Source of the DNA: Parvimonas sp015257355
Lineage (GTDB): Bacteria; Bacillota; Clostridia; Tissierellales; Peptoniphilaceae
Reading direction: 5' to 3' (one strand)
Assembly: GCF_050262165.1 (NCBI RefSeq)
Contig: NZ_CP189844.1
Length of the DNA stretch: 64,000 nt
Below the pieces are notes generated by a model that did not search any database, was not told the DNA's origin, and saw nothing but the letters and a program-made list of their open reading frames with translations. The stretch's first letter is position 1. Each line of letters begins with the position of its first letter. Of this stretch, positions 1 to 9,171 are shown in pieces. The position numbers and the translations under genes are program-made.

Positions 1-1555
1 CAAAACTTGATTTATTAGTATCCTTAAACTTATCAATTATATTACTTAAAAATTTTGATGTAAATTGATCAATAGATTGAATATTTACATTTAAATGTCT
101 TAAATAATTTTTTAGAATTTCTAGCTTTTCTTCAGTTGGTTTTGGATGAAGTCTATATATTATTGGAATATCCTCATCTCCAAAATGTTTACCAACAACT
201 TCATTTGTACAAATCATAAAAGATTCTATTATCCTATTAGCTATACCATTTATTTTTCTAGATATATTTTCAACTTCGTCATCTTTATTAAATGATATAT
301 CAATCTCTGGTAATTCAAAGTCTAATGTACCTCTATTTTTTCTTTTAATAGTAAGTATTTCATCTAATTTTTTCATTAAATATAGTTTTTCTTTTAAAAC
401 ATCATCTTTATAAATATTACTATTATTAGCAGTATTATCTAAAAACAATGATACATCGTCATATACTAATCTATAATCACTATTTATAACTGACTCGTAG
501 AATTTATAATCTTTTACTAATCCAGAATTACTTATTGTCATTTTAACTGTAATAGCAAGTTTATCAGTATTTGGATTTAAAGAACAAAGGTGATTAGATA
601 ATAATTCAGGCAACATAGGTACAACATAATCAAATAAATATACACTATTCCCTCTTTTGTAGGCTTCTCTATCTAATTTACTATCTTTTTTTACAAAATG
701 GGATACATCTGCAATATGAACATACAGTATAAAATCATTATCTTTTTTTTCAATTGAAATTGCATCATCAAAATCTTTTGAGTCTTTACCATCAATTGTA
801 ACAGTAAATAATTTTCTAAAATCAACTCTATTTTTTATTTCTTTTTTTATATCAAAAACTTCTAATTCTTCTAGTTCTTTATATAATTTATTAGGAAACT
901 TATATGGAATTCCAACTTCTTCTAAAATAGAAGCTATCTGAACATTCTTATTATTTTTATTTCCTAAAACTTCAATTATTACACCTTCTGGATTTCTCTT
1001 TTTGTCAGGATACTCAGTAATTTTACATATTACTTTGTCATCTGTTTTAGCACCATTTTTATCACCTTTTTTGATAAAAATATCATAGTTATATTTAAAA
1101 TCATCCGGAACTACAAATCCAAAATTTTTGTTTTCAGTAAAAGTTCCTATAATTATATTATTATTCCTATTTAGAACTTTTACTACCCTTCCTTCCGCTT
1201 TTCTATTTATTTCTTTATTCTTTATTATTTCTATCTCAACATCATCACTATGATTCGCGTTATTTAGCTCATTTTTTGGAATAAAAATATCGTCAATTTC
1301 ATCATCAGATACAAAAAAAGCATTACCTTTTGGTGTAAAAATAATTTTACCTTTTAATGTTTTATTTTTTTCATAAATACTATATTTATAATCATTACAT
1401 GATATTTTTTTACTCTTAAATAGAGAATCTAATACATTAAAAAAATGTTTTAAATTAGCAAAATTAATATCTAATGCAACTGCAAGTTCTTCTTTAGTTA
1501 GCGGAAAATAATTCTTTTTTTTCATAAAATTTAATATTTGTTTCTCTAAATCCAT
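1..1555 (-). CDS. rnr: Ribonuclease R (3'-5' exoribonuclease), C-terminus beyond window
   Basis: Processive 3'-5' hydrolysis of structured RNA, including rRNA and mRNA decay and tmRNA-linked turnover. About 518 residues are visible, reading from 1555 off the left edge without a stop. An N-terminal winged-helix-like part (residues 1-60) is followed by cold-shock-like OB segments. The RNB nuclease domain then carries the Asp-rich metal-binding motif DGKDSKDFDDAI near residues 255-266 and a downstream ADVSHFV block. The ATG at 1555 follows AAAGGAGAG at good spacing. The C-terminal S1 domain should lie outside the window. The gene sits downstream of rnpB, which has its own terminator. Family is clear; the 3' end cannot be seen. 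Confidence 0.93.
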   Translation of the reverse strand, partial: MDLEKQILNFMKKKNYFPLTKEELAVALDINFANLKHFFNVLDSLFKSKKISCNDYKYSIYEKNKTLKGKIIFTPKGNAFFVSDDEIDDIFIPKNELNNANHSDDVEIEIIKNKEINRKAEGRVVKVLNRNNNIIIGTFTENKNFGFVVPDDFKYNYDIFIKKGDKNGAKTDDKVICKITEYPDKKRNPEGVIIEVLGNKNNKNVQIASILEEVGIPYKFPNKLYKELEELEVFDIKKEIKNRVDFRKLFTVTIDGKDSKDFDDAISIEKKDNDFILYVHIADVSHFVKKDSKLDREAYKRGNSVYLFDYVVPMLPELLSNHLCSLNPNTDKLAITVKMTISNSGLVKDYKFYESVINSDYRLVYDDVSLFLDNTANNSNIYKDDVLKEKLYLMKKLDEILTIKRKNRGTLDFELPEIDISFNKDDEVENISRKINGIANRIIESFMICTNEVVGKHFGDEDIPIIYRLHPKPTEEKLEILKNYLRHLNVNIQSIDQFTSKFLSNIIDKFKDTNKSSF

Positions 1556-1577
1556 TAAACTCTCCTTTTATAAAAGT

Positions 1578-1605
1578 AAAAAAATATAAGGTAATACCTT
1601 ATATT
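1578..1605 (-). terminator. Intrinsic terminator after rnpB
   Basis: On the minus strand an AT-rich hairpin (AATATAAGG / CCTTATATT, short TAATA-type loop) is followed by seven Ts. It lies about 16 bases past the RNase P RNA and just before rnr, so it probably ends the RNA transcript. Confidence 0.65.
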
Positions 1606-1621
1606 AAATTATGTATATTAA

Positions 1622-1942
1622 GCAAAACTATAAGCCGTGTTCTGTATTTGACAATCATCTATCTAGACAAATTGTTACCAATTTGTTCAAGCAATCTACC
1701 TATGAACGTAGCGAGCAACTACAAAAGTTCAATCTTGATCTTGCACCGAATGGGGTTTACATAGCCATATAGTCCCCTATATGCTGGTAAGCTCTTACCT
1801 CACCTTTCCACCCTTACCATAAATGGCGGTATATCTCTGTTGCACTAGCCTTAGGGTCGCCCCCACTGGACGTTATCCAGCATTCTGCTCTATGGTGCAC
1901 GGACTTTCCTCGTAAATAATCACGCGATTGTCTGTCTTACTT
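1622..1942 (-). ncRNA. rnpB: RNase P RNA (catalytic subunit), A-type-like
   Basis: Ribozyme that removes 5' leaders from pre-tRNA. The minus strand has the diagnostic conserved blocks in order: GAGGAAAGTCCGTGC near the 5' end, GTGCAACAGAGATA in the middle, GGTAAGGGTGGAAAGGTG with GGTAAGAGC after it, and ACAGAACACGGCTTATAG at the 3' end. These fit the ancestral A-type layout rather than the Bacillus B-type. The length of about 321 nt is short for the family, so peripheral helices are reduced. It starts only a few bases after the nif3 stop codon. Ends are estimated by eye to within about 5-10 nt. An RnpM (YlxR) protein, a known modulator of this RNA, is encoded at 21463-21732. Confidence 0.92.
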
Positions 1943-1949
1943 AATATTT

Positions 1950-2732
1950 TTAAAATATATTTCTTTTAAAAATGTTATTATTGTAAATAGAAATCTTTAA
2001 ATTAAGATTTTTACTGTTTAGAAATTCTAGTAAAGATTCTAATACAATGACTTCTGATTCATAATGTCCTAAGTCAATTATATTAATACTATTTTCTAAT
2101 GCGGATTGAATATCATGATACTTAAAATCAGAACTAATTAGTATATCTACATTCTTACTTATTGCATTATTTATGGAAAATGCTCCAGAACCTCCAAGTA
2201 CCGCAACCTTATAAATATTCTTTTCGAAGTCTCCATAAAATACTATAGGTTGTATAAAATTTTTTTTTATTTGTTCTATATAATTTTTACAACTTATTAA
2301 ATCAATATTACCTACAATACCATAGCCTAGTCCATTTTTATATTCAACAAAAACTTGTCTTTTATTTTGCAAAAAACATTTATCAGCTAATATTTTATTA
2401 ACACCATTTTCATGTAAATCTAATGGTGTATGAATAGAAATTACATTAATTTTATATTTTATTAACAATTCAATTTTTCTATAACTATCTGATTTTGAGT
2501 CTAAAAATTTAATCTTTTCAAAGAATAAAGGATGATGAGATATAATACAATTAATTTTATTTTCTATTGCAAATTTTATTGCATCAATGGTAATATCAAG
2601 TGATAATAAAATTCCTTTTATATGATCATCATAATTTCCAAATTGGAATCCAGTATTATCCCAATCTTCTTGTAAAAAAAACGAATACTCTTTATCCAAT
2701 ATTCTTAAAAGATCTCCAACTTTAAAAACCAT
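1950..2732 (-). CDS. Nif3-like dinuclear metal-centre protein (YqfO family)
   Basis: 260 residues, the length of the short NIF3 form. The start MVFKVGDLLRILDK and the block WDNTGFQFG are typical. Metal ligands are visible as ISHHPLFF (residues about 63-70) and, near the C-terminus, DLGHYESE. Family members bind two metal ions. GTP cyclohydrolase-like activity has been proposed but the cellular role is unsettled. It overlaps trmK by 11 bp, the same pairing as yqfO-trmK in Bacillus and Clostridia, and both are the last protein genes of the rpoD operon before rnpB. The inserted PII-like domain of the long YqfO forms is absent. Confidence 0.88.
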   Translation of the reverse strand: MVFKVGDLLRILDKEYSFFLQEDWDNTGFQFGNYDDHIKGILLSLDITIDAIKFAIENKINCIISHHPLFFEKIKFLDSKSDSYRKIELLIKYKINVISIHTPLDLHENGVNKILADKCFLQNKRQVFVEYKNGLGYGIVGNIDLISCKNYIEQIKKNFIQPIVFYGDFEKNIYKVAVLGGSGAFSINNAISKNVDILISSDFKYHDIQSALENSINIIDLGHYESEVIVLESLLEFLNSKNLNLKISIYNNNIFKRNIF

Positions 2733-3402
2733 TCAAAATTCCTCTTATGCTTTCAACTAATTTATTTATTTCAGAAATTCTACTATTTCTATTACTTTCT
2801 TTTTTAATTTTTTCAATGATAATACTATATTTTTTTAATTCACTCTCTAAATAAATTTTTAAATTTTCAGATTTGTTTTTTATAAGTTCTTTACCATATA
2901 AAAATTCAAGATCACTATTATAAAAGTCTTTTCCTCTTTTAACCTTTATAATTTGATAGTATTTTTTATTTTCTATAGCATCAGACTCTTTATCAATAAC
3001 AAAATTATTTTTAAATAAAAATTTCCTTAAAATATCTAACGAATTATTTGGTGATAGTATTAAATAATTCGCTGTCTTTGCTATATGAAGATTTTTTTCT
3101 AGTATTTCTTTTATGAGTATTCCTCCCATTCCGGATATTATTATAGTGTCAACTTCAAATTCTTCTATACAATCTAATCCGTCAGATACTCTAGTATCAA
3201 TATTAGCAATATTATTATTATACAAAAGTTTTTGTTCTAATTTTTCTAAAGAATCCTTACTTATATCAGTAGCAATTATTTTTTTTGAAATAGATTTTTT
3301 TGATAATTCAATTGGAATTATACCGTGATCTGTTCCTATATCTGCCACAATTGAATTATAATCAACTAAATCACAAATTTTTTTTAACCTTAAACTACTC
3401 AT
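2722..3402 (-). CDS. trmK: tRNA (adenine(22)-N1)-methyltransferase TrmK
   Basis: SAM-dependent enzyme that makes m1A22 in the D-loop of bacterial tRNAs. The 226 residues match the family. The Rossmann methyltransferase fold begins MSSLRLKKICDLV, with SAM motif I as VADIGTDHGIIP (residues about 18-29), ATDIS next, and the family block IISGMGGILI near residue 90. A helical C-terminal coiled coil that contacts tRNA is predicted from the Lys/Glu-rich tail. It lies just downstream of rpoD, as in Bacillus (sigA-yqfN-yqfO). Confidence 0.9.
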   Translation of the reverse strand: MSSLRLKKICDLVDYNSIVADIGTDHGIIPIELSKKSISKKIIATDISKDSLEKLEQKLLYNNNIANIDTRVSDGLDCIEEFEVDTIIISGMGGILIKEILEKNLHIAKTANYLILSPNNSLDILRKFLFKNNFVIDKESDAIENKKYYQIIKVKRGKDFYNSDLEFLYGKELIKNKSENLKIYLESELKKYSIIIEKIKKESNRNSRISEINKLVESIRGILNGF

Positions 3403-3406
3403 AATT

Positions 3407-4555
3407 TTATTCCAAGAAATCCTTTAGCTTTTGGCTTCTACTAGGATGTTTTAGTTTTCTAAGAGCTTTTGCTTCTATTTGTCTTATTCTTTCTCTTGTA
3501 ACTTCAAATTCTTTTCCAACTTCTTCCAATGTTCTTGGGGTACCATCATTTAAACCAAATCGTAGTTCTAAAACTTTTTTTTCTCTCTCAGATAGAGTAC
3601 TTAAGACTTGATTTAACTGTTCTTTTAGCATTGAAAAATTAGCTGCTTCATCAGGAGCAATGGCCGTTTCATCTTCAATAAAATCTCCTAAATGACTATC
3701 ATCTTCTTCTCCAATTGGAGTTTCCAAACTTACAGGTTCTTGTGCAATTTTTCTAATTTCATTAACTTTATCAACCTCAATACCCATATGCTCTGATATT
3801 TCTTCATTTGTTGGTTCTCTACCAAGTTCTTGAACTAATTGTCTTTCAATTCTTACTAGTTTGTTTATAGTTTCAACCATATGAACAGGTATTCTTATAG
3901 TTCTTGCTTGGTCTGCTATAGATCTAGTTATGGCTTGTCTAATCCACCAAGTCGCATAAGTGCTGAATTTAAATCCTCTTCTAAAATCAAACTTTTCAAC
4001 GGCTTTCATTAAACCCATATTTCCTTCTTGTATTAAATCTAAAAATTGCATTCCCCTACCAACGTATCTTTTTGCAATACTAACTACAAGTCTTAGATTA
4101 GTTTCAGCTAATTTCTTTTTAGCCTCTATATCTCCTGCTTCCATATTTTCAGCTAATATTCTCTCTTCATCAGCACTAAGTAATGGGATTTTTCCAATTT
4201 CTTTTAAATACATTTTTACTGGGTCATCAATGTTAAAACCTTTTAAATCTGAAAAATCTTCTAATTTTATTTCTTCATCTTCAACATCGTCCTTTTCATC
4301 ATCTAAGTCGATTAAATCATCACTAATTTCAATATCTTCTAAATTTTCGCTTTCATCAATAAATTCAACTTGATTTTCAACTAATTTAGTTTTTATTTCT
4401 TCTATATCATCAATATCAATAAGATTAAACAAATCTAAAGATTCAAGGTACTTATTATTAACAAAGCCGTTATGGTCATTAGCGTACTTTGTTAGTTCCT
4501 CAATTATTAGAATTTTTACTTCATCATATTCAATATCATTTAATTTATTACTCAT
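3407..4555 (-). CDS. rpoD: Primary RNA polymerase sigma factor (sigma-A/RpoD)
   Basis: Housekeeping sigma factor that recognises -35 TTGACA and -10 TATAAT promoters. It has 382 residues from the ATG at 4555, which follows AAAGGGG. An in-frame TTG at 4573 is a less likely start. An acidic N-terminal region of about 100 residues is followed by DPVKMYLKEIGKIPLL (region 1.2), then DLIQEGNMGLMKAVEKF and the FSTYATWWIRQAI core of regions 2.3-2.4. Region 3 starts at RIPVHMVET. Region 4.2 is the helix-turn-helix TLEEVGKEFEVTRERIRQIE. It overlaps the 3' end of dnaG by 8 bp, the conserved dnaG-rpoD macromolecular-synthesis arrangement. Confidence 0.97.
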   Translation of the reverse strand: MSNKLNDIEYDEVKILIIEELTKYANDHNGFVNNKYLESLDLFNLIDIDDIEEIKTKLVENQVEFIDESENLEDIEISDDLIDLDDEKDDVEDEEIKLEDFSDLKGFNIDDPVKMYLKEIGKIPLLSADEERILAENMEAGDIEAKKKLAETNLRLVVSIAKRYVGRGMQFLDLIQEGNMGLMKAVEKFDFRRGFKFSTYATWWIRQAITRSIADQARTIRIPVHMVETINKLVRIERQLVQELGREPTNEEISEHMGIEVDKVNEIRKIAQEPVSLETPIGEEDDSHLGDFIEDETAIAPDEAANFSMLKEQLNQVLSTLSEREKKVLELRFGLNDGTPRTLEEVGKEFEVTRERIRQIEAKALRKLKHPSRSQKLKDFLE

Positions 4556-6362
4556 GATGAACCCCTTTCTCAATATTTTTAAGTTTTTTATTTAACTCCA
4601 TCAACTTTTTAACATTAAAATTTAAATTAGAAATTACATCTTCATTATTTCTATCCATATTTCTTAATGTTTCTATATTTTTAGTTGTTTTTCTAATTTC
4701 AAAATTTAAAACAGTAATATCTAATAATTTGATATAATCTAAAATTGATAATTCAACTTTTTCATCATAACATTTTACAATATATTCTACAATTTTTAAA
4801 TCGTCATTACTATTTGCAAATTTATCAATTAATTTAGACGGAACAGTTATCATTTTATTCTCTGCATTATTTTTAACATAGCAAAAAACATTATATAAAC
4901 CTGTACCCTTTATTAACTGTTCAAGTTTATAACTAATTTTTAACACTTTGCTTTCACATCTCATTAGTAATATAATACCCATTATTAAAACTTTTTTGTC
5001 AGAATTTAACAATAAACTATCTTCTTTATACCTCTCATCAGATATATTAGTACTTTCAATTATTCTACTATCATTTTGATAAAAATTCTTGTAGTCTTCC
5101 TTCAAAGATTCTTTATCAAACCCAAACTCATTTGATATCTTATTAACATATAAATCTCTTAATATATTAGTATCAATTTTTGATAAAAACAATAAAATAT
5201 TCTCATAAAAAATTGAATTTTCAGTTATAGAATTCGAATTCTTTTTGTTTTTTTTCAAAATTTCATAATTAAAGCCATTAATGTCATATGGATTATCAAC
5301 AAGCTTATTAAATTCACTTATTCCAAATTTTTTAATATAATCATCAGGATCTAGTTTATCCGGAAGAAGAATAATATTTGGTTTAATAGATAATTCATTA
5401 AATATCTGATTTGTCTTATTAGCAGCACTTATACCAGCATTATCCCCATCATAACATAAATATATATTATTTCTGAAGTACCTTTTAATTAACTTAGCTT
5501 GAGTCTCGGTAAAAGCAGTTCCTAAACCAGCAACAGCATTTGTTATACCTCTTTGATATAATGAAATAACATCCATATAACCTTCTACAATTAGAACCTT
5601 ATCTCTAATATTATTTTCTATTATTTTGTCAAGTCCATAAATATTTTCTCCTTTTTTAAATATAATACTTTCAGGAGAATTTAAGTATTTAGCATTATCA
5701 TTAACAATTGTTCTTCCACCAAATCCTATTATCTTTTTTTTCACATTTAAAATAGGAAATATTATTCTATTTCTAAATCTATCAATATAATCTCCATTTT
5801 TTGTTTTAATTATAAGACCTAATTCTTCAGCAATATCTATGTTTAAATTTTTTAATTTTAGTTCATTATATAATGATTTCCAGTTGTCATCAGCATATCC
5901 AATAAAAAATAAATTAATTGATTTCTGATTTATACCTCTATTTAGTAAGTACTGCTTAGGTATAGAATTTTCCATCATATTTTTATAATAAAATCTAGCA
6001 GCAAATTCATTTATTTTATAATAATCTTCGTAATTCTTATTTTCAGAAAAATTATTTGAACTATCATATTCAATTTGAATACCAAATTTATCTGCTAGTT
6101 TTTTTATTGTGCTAACATAATCTATTGAATCAATTTCCATTACAAAAGATATGCTATCGCCATGCTTTCCACAACCAAAACAATGAAAACTATTAGTTTC
6201 AGGATAAATAAAAAAAGAAGGTGTTTTTTCATTATGAAAAGGACAGTTTCCCGTATAATATCTTCCACTCTTTTTTATAGATAAATAATCACTCACTACA
6301 GAAACAATATCTGCTTTTTCTTTGATTTCTTCGATTTTTTCTTTTTTTATATAAGACATCAT
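4548..6362 (-). CDS. dnaG: DNA primase
   Basis: Makes RNA primers for chromosome replication. 604 residues. The N-terminal CHC2 zinc finger is seen as CPFHNEKTPSF and CFGCGKHGDS (residues about 40-68). The TOPRIM catalytic domain has LIVEGYMDVISL near residue 255 and CYDGDNAG near residue 305 for metal binding. The C-terminal third, expected to bind DnaB helicase, is divergent and Lys/Asn-rich. Two adjacent ATGs (6362 and 6359) follow AAGGTGAT, so the exact start is open by one codon. It is co-transcribed with recO upstream and rpoD downstream. Confidence 0.96.
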   Translation of the reverse strand: MMSYIKKEKIEEIKEKADIVSVVSDYLSIKKSGRYYTGNCPFHNEKTPSFFIYPETNSFHCFGCGKHGDSISFVMEIDSIDYVSTIKKLADKFGIQIEYDSSNNFSENKNYEDYYKINEFAARFYYKNMMENSIPKQYLLNRGINQKSINLFFIGYADDNWKSLYNELKLKNLNIDIAEELGLIIKTKNGDYIDRFRNRIIFPILNVKKKIIGFGGRTIVNDNAKYLNSPESIIFKKGENIYGLDKIIENNIRDKVLIVEGYMDVISLYQRGITNAVAGLGTAFTETQAKLIKRYFRNNIYLCYDGDNAGISAANKTNQIFNELSIKPNIILLPDKLDPDDYIKKFGISEFNKLVDNPYDINGFNYEILKKNKKNSNSITENSIFYENILLFLSKIDTNILRDLYVNKISNEFGFDKESLKEDYKNFYQNDSRIIESTNISDERYKEDSLLLNSDKKVLIMGIILLMRCESKVLKISYKLEQLIKGTGLYNVFCYVKNNAENKMITVPSKLIDKFANSNDDLKIVEYIVKCYDEKVELSILDYIKLLDITVLNFEIRKTTKNIETLRNMDRNNEDVISNLNFNVKKLMELNKKLKNIEKGVHHE

Positions 6363-6363
6363 A

Positions 6364-7065
6364 TCACCTTAAATTATAACTATTCAATCTATATACATTA
6401 AAATTAAGACATAATGCATTTACTAAAAGGCCAAGAATTCTTTCCTTATTTACTTTAAAGTCTATAGTTTCAAAATTTCTAATACTGTCTGAATGGTAAA
6501 GCAAATAAATATAGTTATATTCAAAATTATTAATAAGATAATTATATTTTATATGCATTTTTAAATTTGAATTTATTAGTAACTCAGAAATATCAAAATT
6601 ATAATAATCTAAGTATTTATTGTTTTCAAATATTATGTGGTATCCATTATAAAGTAAATATTTTAAAATAAAATAAGTTAATAACATATTATAATCTAAA
6701 TATTTAGTCTGTAATATTTCATCGATTAAGTTATATACTTCTAAATTCTTTAACTCTTGAACATTAGTTTTTAGAATAATTTCAGATAAAATATTTAGAA
6801 ATAGTATCTGGTCTTTAGATTTAAATTTATAAAAATCTATTAATTCATATTCATTACAATAAAAAAAAATTTTTTTTATACATTAGTTTAAAATTATAGT
6901 TAGAGTACAAAGATAAAAACATCTCTGAATTTTTTGTATATATATAGATATAAATCCAAATTCATCTGTATAAACTTTATAAATTTTTCCTTTATTAATA
7001 TATGTATTTTCCGAAATAACAAATCCATTTACACTATTATAAATACTATTTTCTAAAATATCCAA
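6364..7065 (-). pseudogene. recO: DNA repair protein RecO, interrupted by two compensating frameshifts
   Basis: RecO loads RecA onto SSB-coated DNA with RecR. The N-terminal OB-fold segment is readable (GFVISENTY, KIYKVYTDEFGFISI). The frame then moves by one near 6930-6937, in a six-A run, giving KNSEMFLSLYSNYNFKLMYKKN, the second half of the OB fold. It returns to the original frame in the adjacent A8/T9 runs (6861-6877). The rest reads NEYELIDFYKF and LLTYFILKYLLYNGY, the usual RecO helical part. A stop at 6883 ends the raw frame. Corrected length is about 233 residues, normal for RecO. The position between era and dnaG is the canonical locus. It overlaps era by 20 bp with a TTG start. Sequencing error is as likely as true loss. 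Confidence 0.82.
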
Positions 7066-7942
7066 ATTCTTTCACCTTAAATGATTTACTTCTCCAATCA
7101 TCATCTATTTTAACAAATAATTTCAAATTTACCTTTGATTCTAAAAAGTTTTCTATATCTAATCTAGCAGATTTTCCTATTTTTAATATCATACTTCCGT
7201 TTTTACCGATAACCATTCCCTTATGAGATTTTTTTTCAACACAAATTACTGCATCAATGTCAACTATTGGTTTATCTTTTCTTAAAGAAAATTTTTCAAT
7301 TAAAATATTGATACCATGTGGAATTTCATCTCTTAATAGATTAAGTGTTTTTTCTCTTATTATTTCTGCAACTATATCTCTTTCTGTTAGATCTGTAATC
7401 ATATCATCAGAATAGTATCTTGGTCCAAACGGTAAAAAAGATTTTATACTATCAATTAAATTATATACATTAGTTCCTTCTGATGCAGATATTGGTATAA
7501 TCTCGTCAAATAAGTTCATATCTTCATATTTTAATATAATTTTAGATAAATCTTCAGAATTTAAAGTATCAATTTTATTTATAACACAAATTTTTGGAAG
7601 ATTTATCCTTTTAAGAATATCAATTATTTGATTATCTAGTACTCCAATTTCTAAATTACTATCAACCATATACAAAATTAAATCTACATCTTTTAAAGAA
7701 TTTTTTGATTCTTTTAGCATAAATTCTCCTAATTTATTTTTAGGATTTTGTACGCCTGGAGTATCAACAAATACTATTTGAGAATCAAGTGAATTGTATA
7801 TTAACTTTAAATTAAATCTTGTTGTTTGAGGTTTATTAGATATTATTGAGATTTTTTCTCCAATAATTCTGTTTAATAAAGTTGATTTCCCAACATTAGA
7901 TCTGCCAACAATACTAACAAACCCTGATTTTAAATTATTCAT
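7046..7942 (-). CDS. era: GTPase Era
   Basis: Essential GTPase that binds the 3' end of 16S rRNA during 30S maturation. It has 298 residues when started at the ATG at 7942, which follows AGAGGATT; an in-frame TTG 21 bases upstream overlaps cdd and is less likely. G motifs are visible: GRSNVGKST (G1), PQTTR (G2), DTPGVQ (G3), NKID (G4) and SASEG (G5). The C-terminal KH domain has the GKNGSM loop. It lies between cdd and recO in the standard ybeY-dgkA-cdd-era-recO order. Confidence 0.96.
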   Translation of the reverse strand: MNNLKSGFVSIVGRSNVGKSTLLNRIIGEKISIISNKPQTTRFNLKLIYNSLDSQIVFVDTPGVQNPKNKLGEFMLKESKNSLKDVDLILYMVDSNLEIGVLDNQIIDILKRINLPKICVINKIDTLNSEDLSKIILKYEDMNLFDEIIPISASEGTNVYNLIDSIKSFLPFGPRYYSDDMITDLTERDIVAEIIREKTLNLLRDEIPHGINILIEKFSLRKDKPIVDIDAVICVEKKSHKGMVIGKNGSMILKIGKSARLDIENFLESKVNLKLFVKIDDDWRSKSFKVKEFGYFRK

Positions 7943-7943
7943 A

Positions 7944-8345
7944 CTATAAATCCTCTGGTCCAAAACTATAAGGTAATAATTCTAAAAAATTAATTATCTT
8001 ATATTCATTTTCACTTTTTACTAGTATAATTTCACAGTCTTCTGTACAAAATTCTCTAATAACTTGCCTACAAACTCCGCAAGGATATGTGAAAGAATTT
8101 TTCTTTCCAACAACTGCAATTTTTTTGATTTTCATTTCTCCATCAAAAATAGCTTTAAATATAGCCACTCTTTCTGCACACACTGTTGGAGTATATGATG
8201 CATTCTCTATATTACAACCACCATAAATTTTTCCGGATTCTGTAAGCACAGCAGCTCCAACATTAAATTGTGAATATGGAGTATATGCTCTATTTTGACT
8301 ATTTAAAGCACAATCTATCAAATCTTTATAAACATTTAAATTCAT
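7944..8345 (-). CDS. cdd: Cytidine deaminase
   Basis: Zinc-dependent hydrolytic deamination of cytidine and deoxycytidine to uridine for pyrimidine salvage. 133 residues, typical of the small tetrameric Gram-positive form. The zinc and catalytic residues are in TVCAERVAI (Cys plus catalytic Glu, residues about 52-60) and PCGVCRQVI (two Cys, residues about 86-94). The substrate block YSQFNVGAAV is near residue 23. It abuts era by one base and dgkA by zero, indicating a single transcript. Confidence 0.96.
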   Translation of the reverse strand: MNLNVYKDLIDCALNSQNRAYTPYSQFNVGAAVLTESGKIYGGCNIENASYTPTVCAERVAIFKAIFDGEMKIKKIAVVGKKNSFTYPCGVCRQVIREFCTEDCEIILVKSENEYKIINFLELLPYSFGPEDL

Positions 8346-8717
8346 TTAATCACCAATAAAAACTATTATTTTAGGAATAAAAATTAGTATCCCAACAATT
8401 ATTGCAATAAAAGCTGATACTAGAACTGCTCCTGCTGCCATATCTTTTATCAATTTTACACTTAAATTATAATCTTTACATAAAAAATCCATAATATTTT
8501 CAATGATAGTATTAATAATTTCTAGTACCAAAACAATAGCTATCATAATAAATATTATAGATAATTCAATAAAAGATATTTTTAGAATTAAAGATAATGC
8601 TATAGCTAGCAAAGAAAAAAATAAATGAACTCTAAAATTTCTCTCTGCATTAATAACATGTATTATTCCTTTAAACGCACAAGTTAAGCTCTGTATAAAT
8701 TTAGAATTCTTTTTCAT
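8346..8717 (-). CDS. dgkA: Diacylglycerol/undecaprenol kinase (DgkA family)
   Basis: Small integral membrane kinase; Gram-positive members phosphorylate undecaprenol to recycle the cell-wall lipid carrier. 123 residues with about three membrane helices. FKGIIHVINAERNFRVH (residues about 14-30) and the catalytic ALVLEIINTIIENIMDF block with its Glu and Asn residues match the family. The end of ybeY overlaps its start by 17 bp. Substrate preference (undecaprenol over diacylglycerol) is inferred from Gram-positive relatives, not visible here. Confidence 0.9.
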   Translation of the reverse strand: MKKNSKFIQSLTCAFKGIIHVINAERNFRVHLFFSLLAIALSLILKISFIELSIIFIMIAIVLVLEIINTIIENIMDFLCKDYNLSVKLIKDMAAGAVLVSAFIAIIVGILIFIPKIIVFIGD

Positions 8718-9171
8718 TTTTAAAAATTCCCATTATTTTCATAGTTTCTTTTTCCTTATTTCTCATAATCATTTTATCTGATTCATCAATATGATCATAT
8801 CCTAATAAATGAAACACCGAATGACAAACTAAATATAAAATTTCTCTTTCGATACTGTGTCCAAAATCTTTTGCTTGTTCGATTGATCTTTCTGTAGAAA
8901 TTATAATATCACCTAACATATACGGCATATTTTCTTCATAAAATTCAAAATCCATTGGAAATGATAAAACATCTGTCTCTTTATCTATACCTCTAAATTC
9001 TGAGTTTATATGTTTGATTTCTTCACTTGTTACAAAAGAAACTGAAACTTCAATATTATTCCTAAATTTATTCTCAACTTTTAATGCTGTTTCTATACAT
9101 TCTATTATTTTTTTTTTAAGAATATCAGATATTATAAAATAATCTTGCCTATTATCAAATAAAACATTCAT
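8701..9171 (-). CDS. ybeY: Endoribonuclease YbeY (16S rRNA maturation)
   Basis: Zinc-dependent RNase involved in 16S rRNA 3'-end processing and ribosome quality control. 156 residues. The signature zinc triad is HSVFHLLGYDH near the C-terminus (three His in H-x3-H-x5-H). The upstream FRGIDKETDVLSFP block is also diagnostic. It overlaps the start of dgkA by 17 bp and the end of phoH by 1 bp, so translation is probably coupled. The gene order phoH-ybeY-dgkA-cdd-era is conserved across Firmicutes. Confidence 0.95.
   Translation of the reverse strand: MNVLFDNRQDYFIISDILKKKIIECIETALKVENKFRNNIEVSVSFVTSEEIKHINSEFRGIDKETDVLSFPMDFEFYEENMPYMLGDIIISTERSIEQAKDFGHSIEREILYLVCHSVFHLLGYDHIDESDKMIMRNKEKETMKIMGIFKNEKEF

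Noticed and set aside
3113..3328. Plus-strand ORFs opposite trmK and other minus-strand genes
   Set aside because: They lie entirely antisense to well-supported conserved genes, lack ribosome-binding sites and match no family.
6364..7065. Two separate small hypothetical genes (60 and 107 residues)
   Set aside because: Together with the intervening sequence they make one RecO of normal length in its canonical place.
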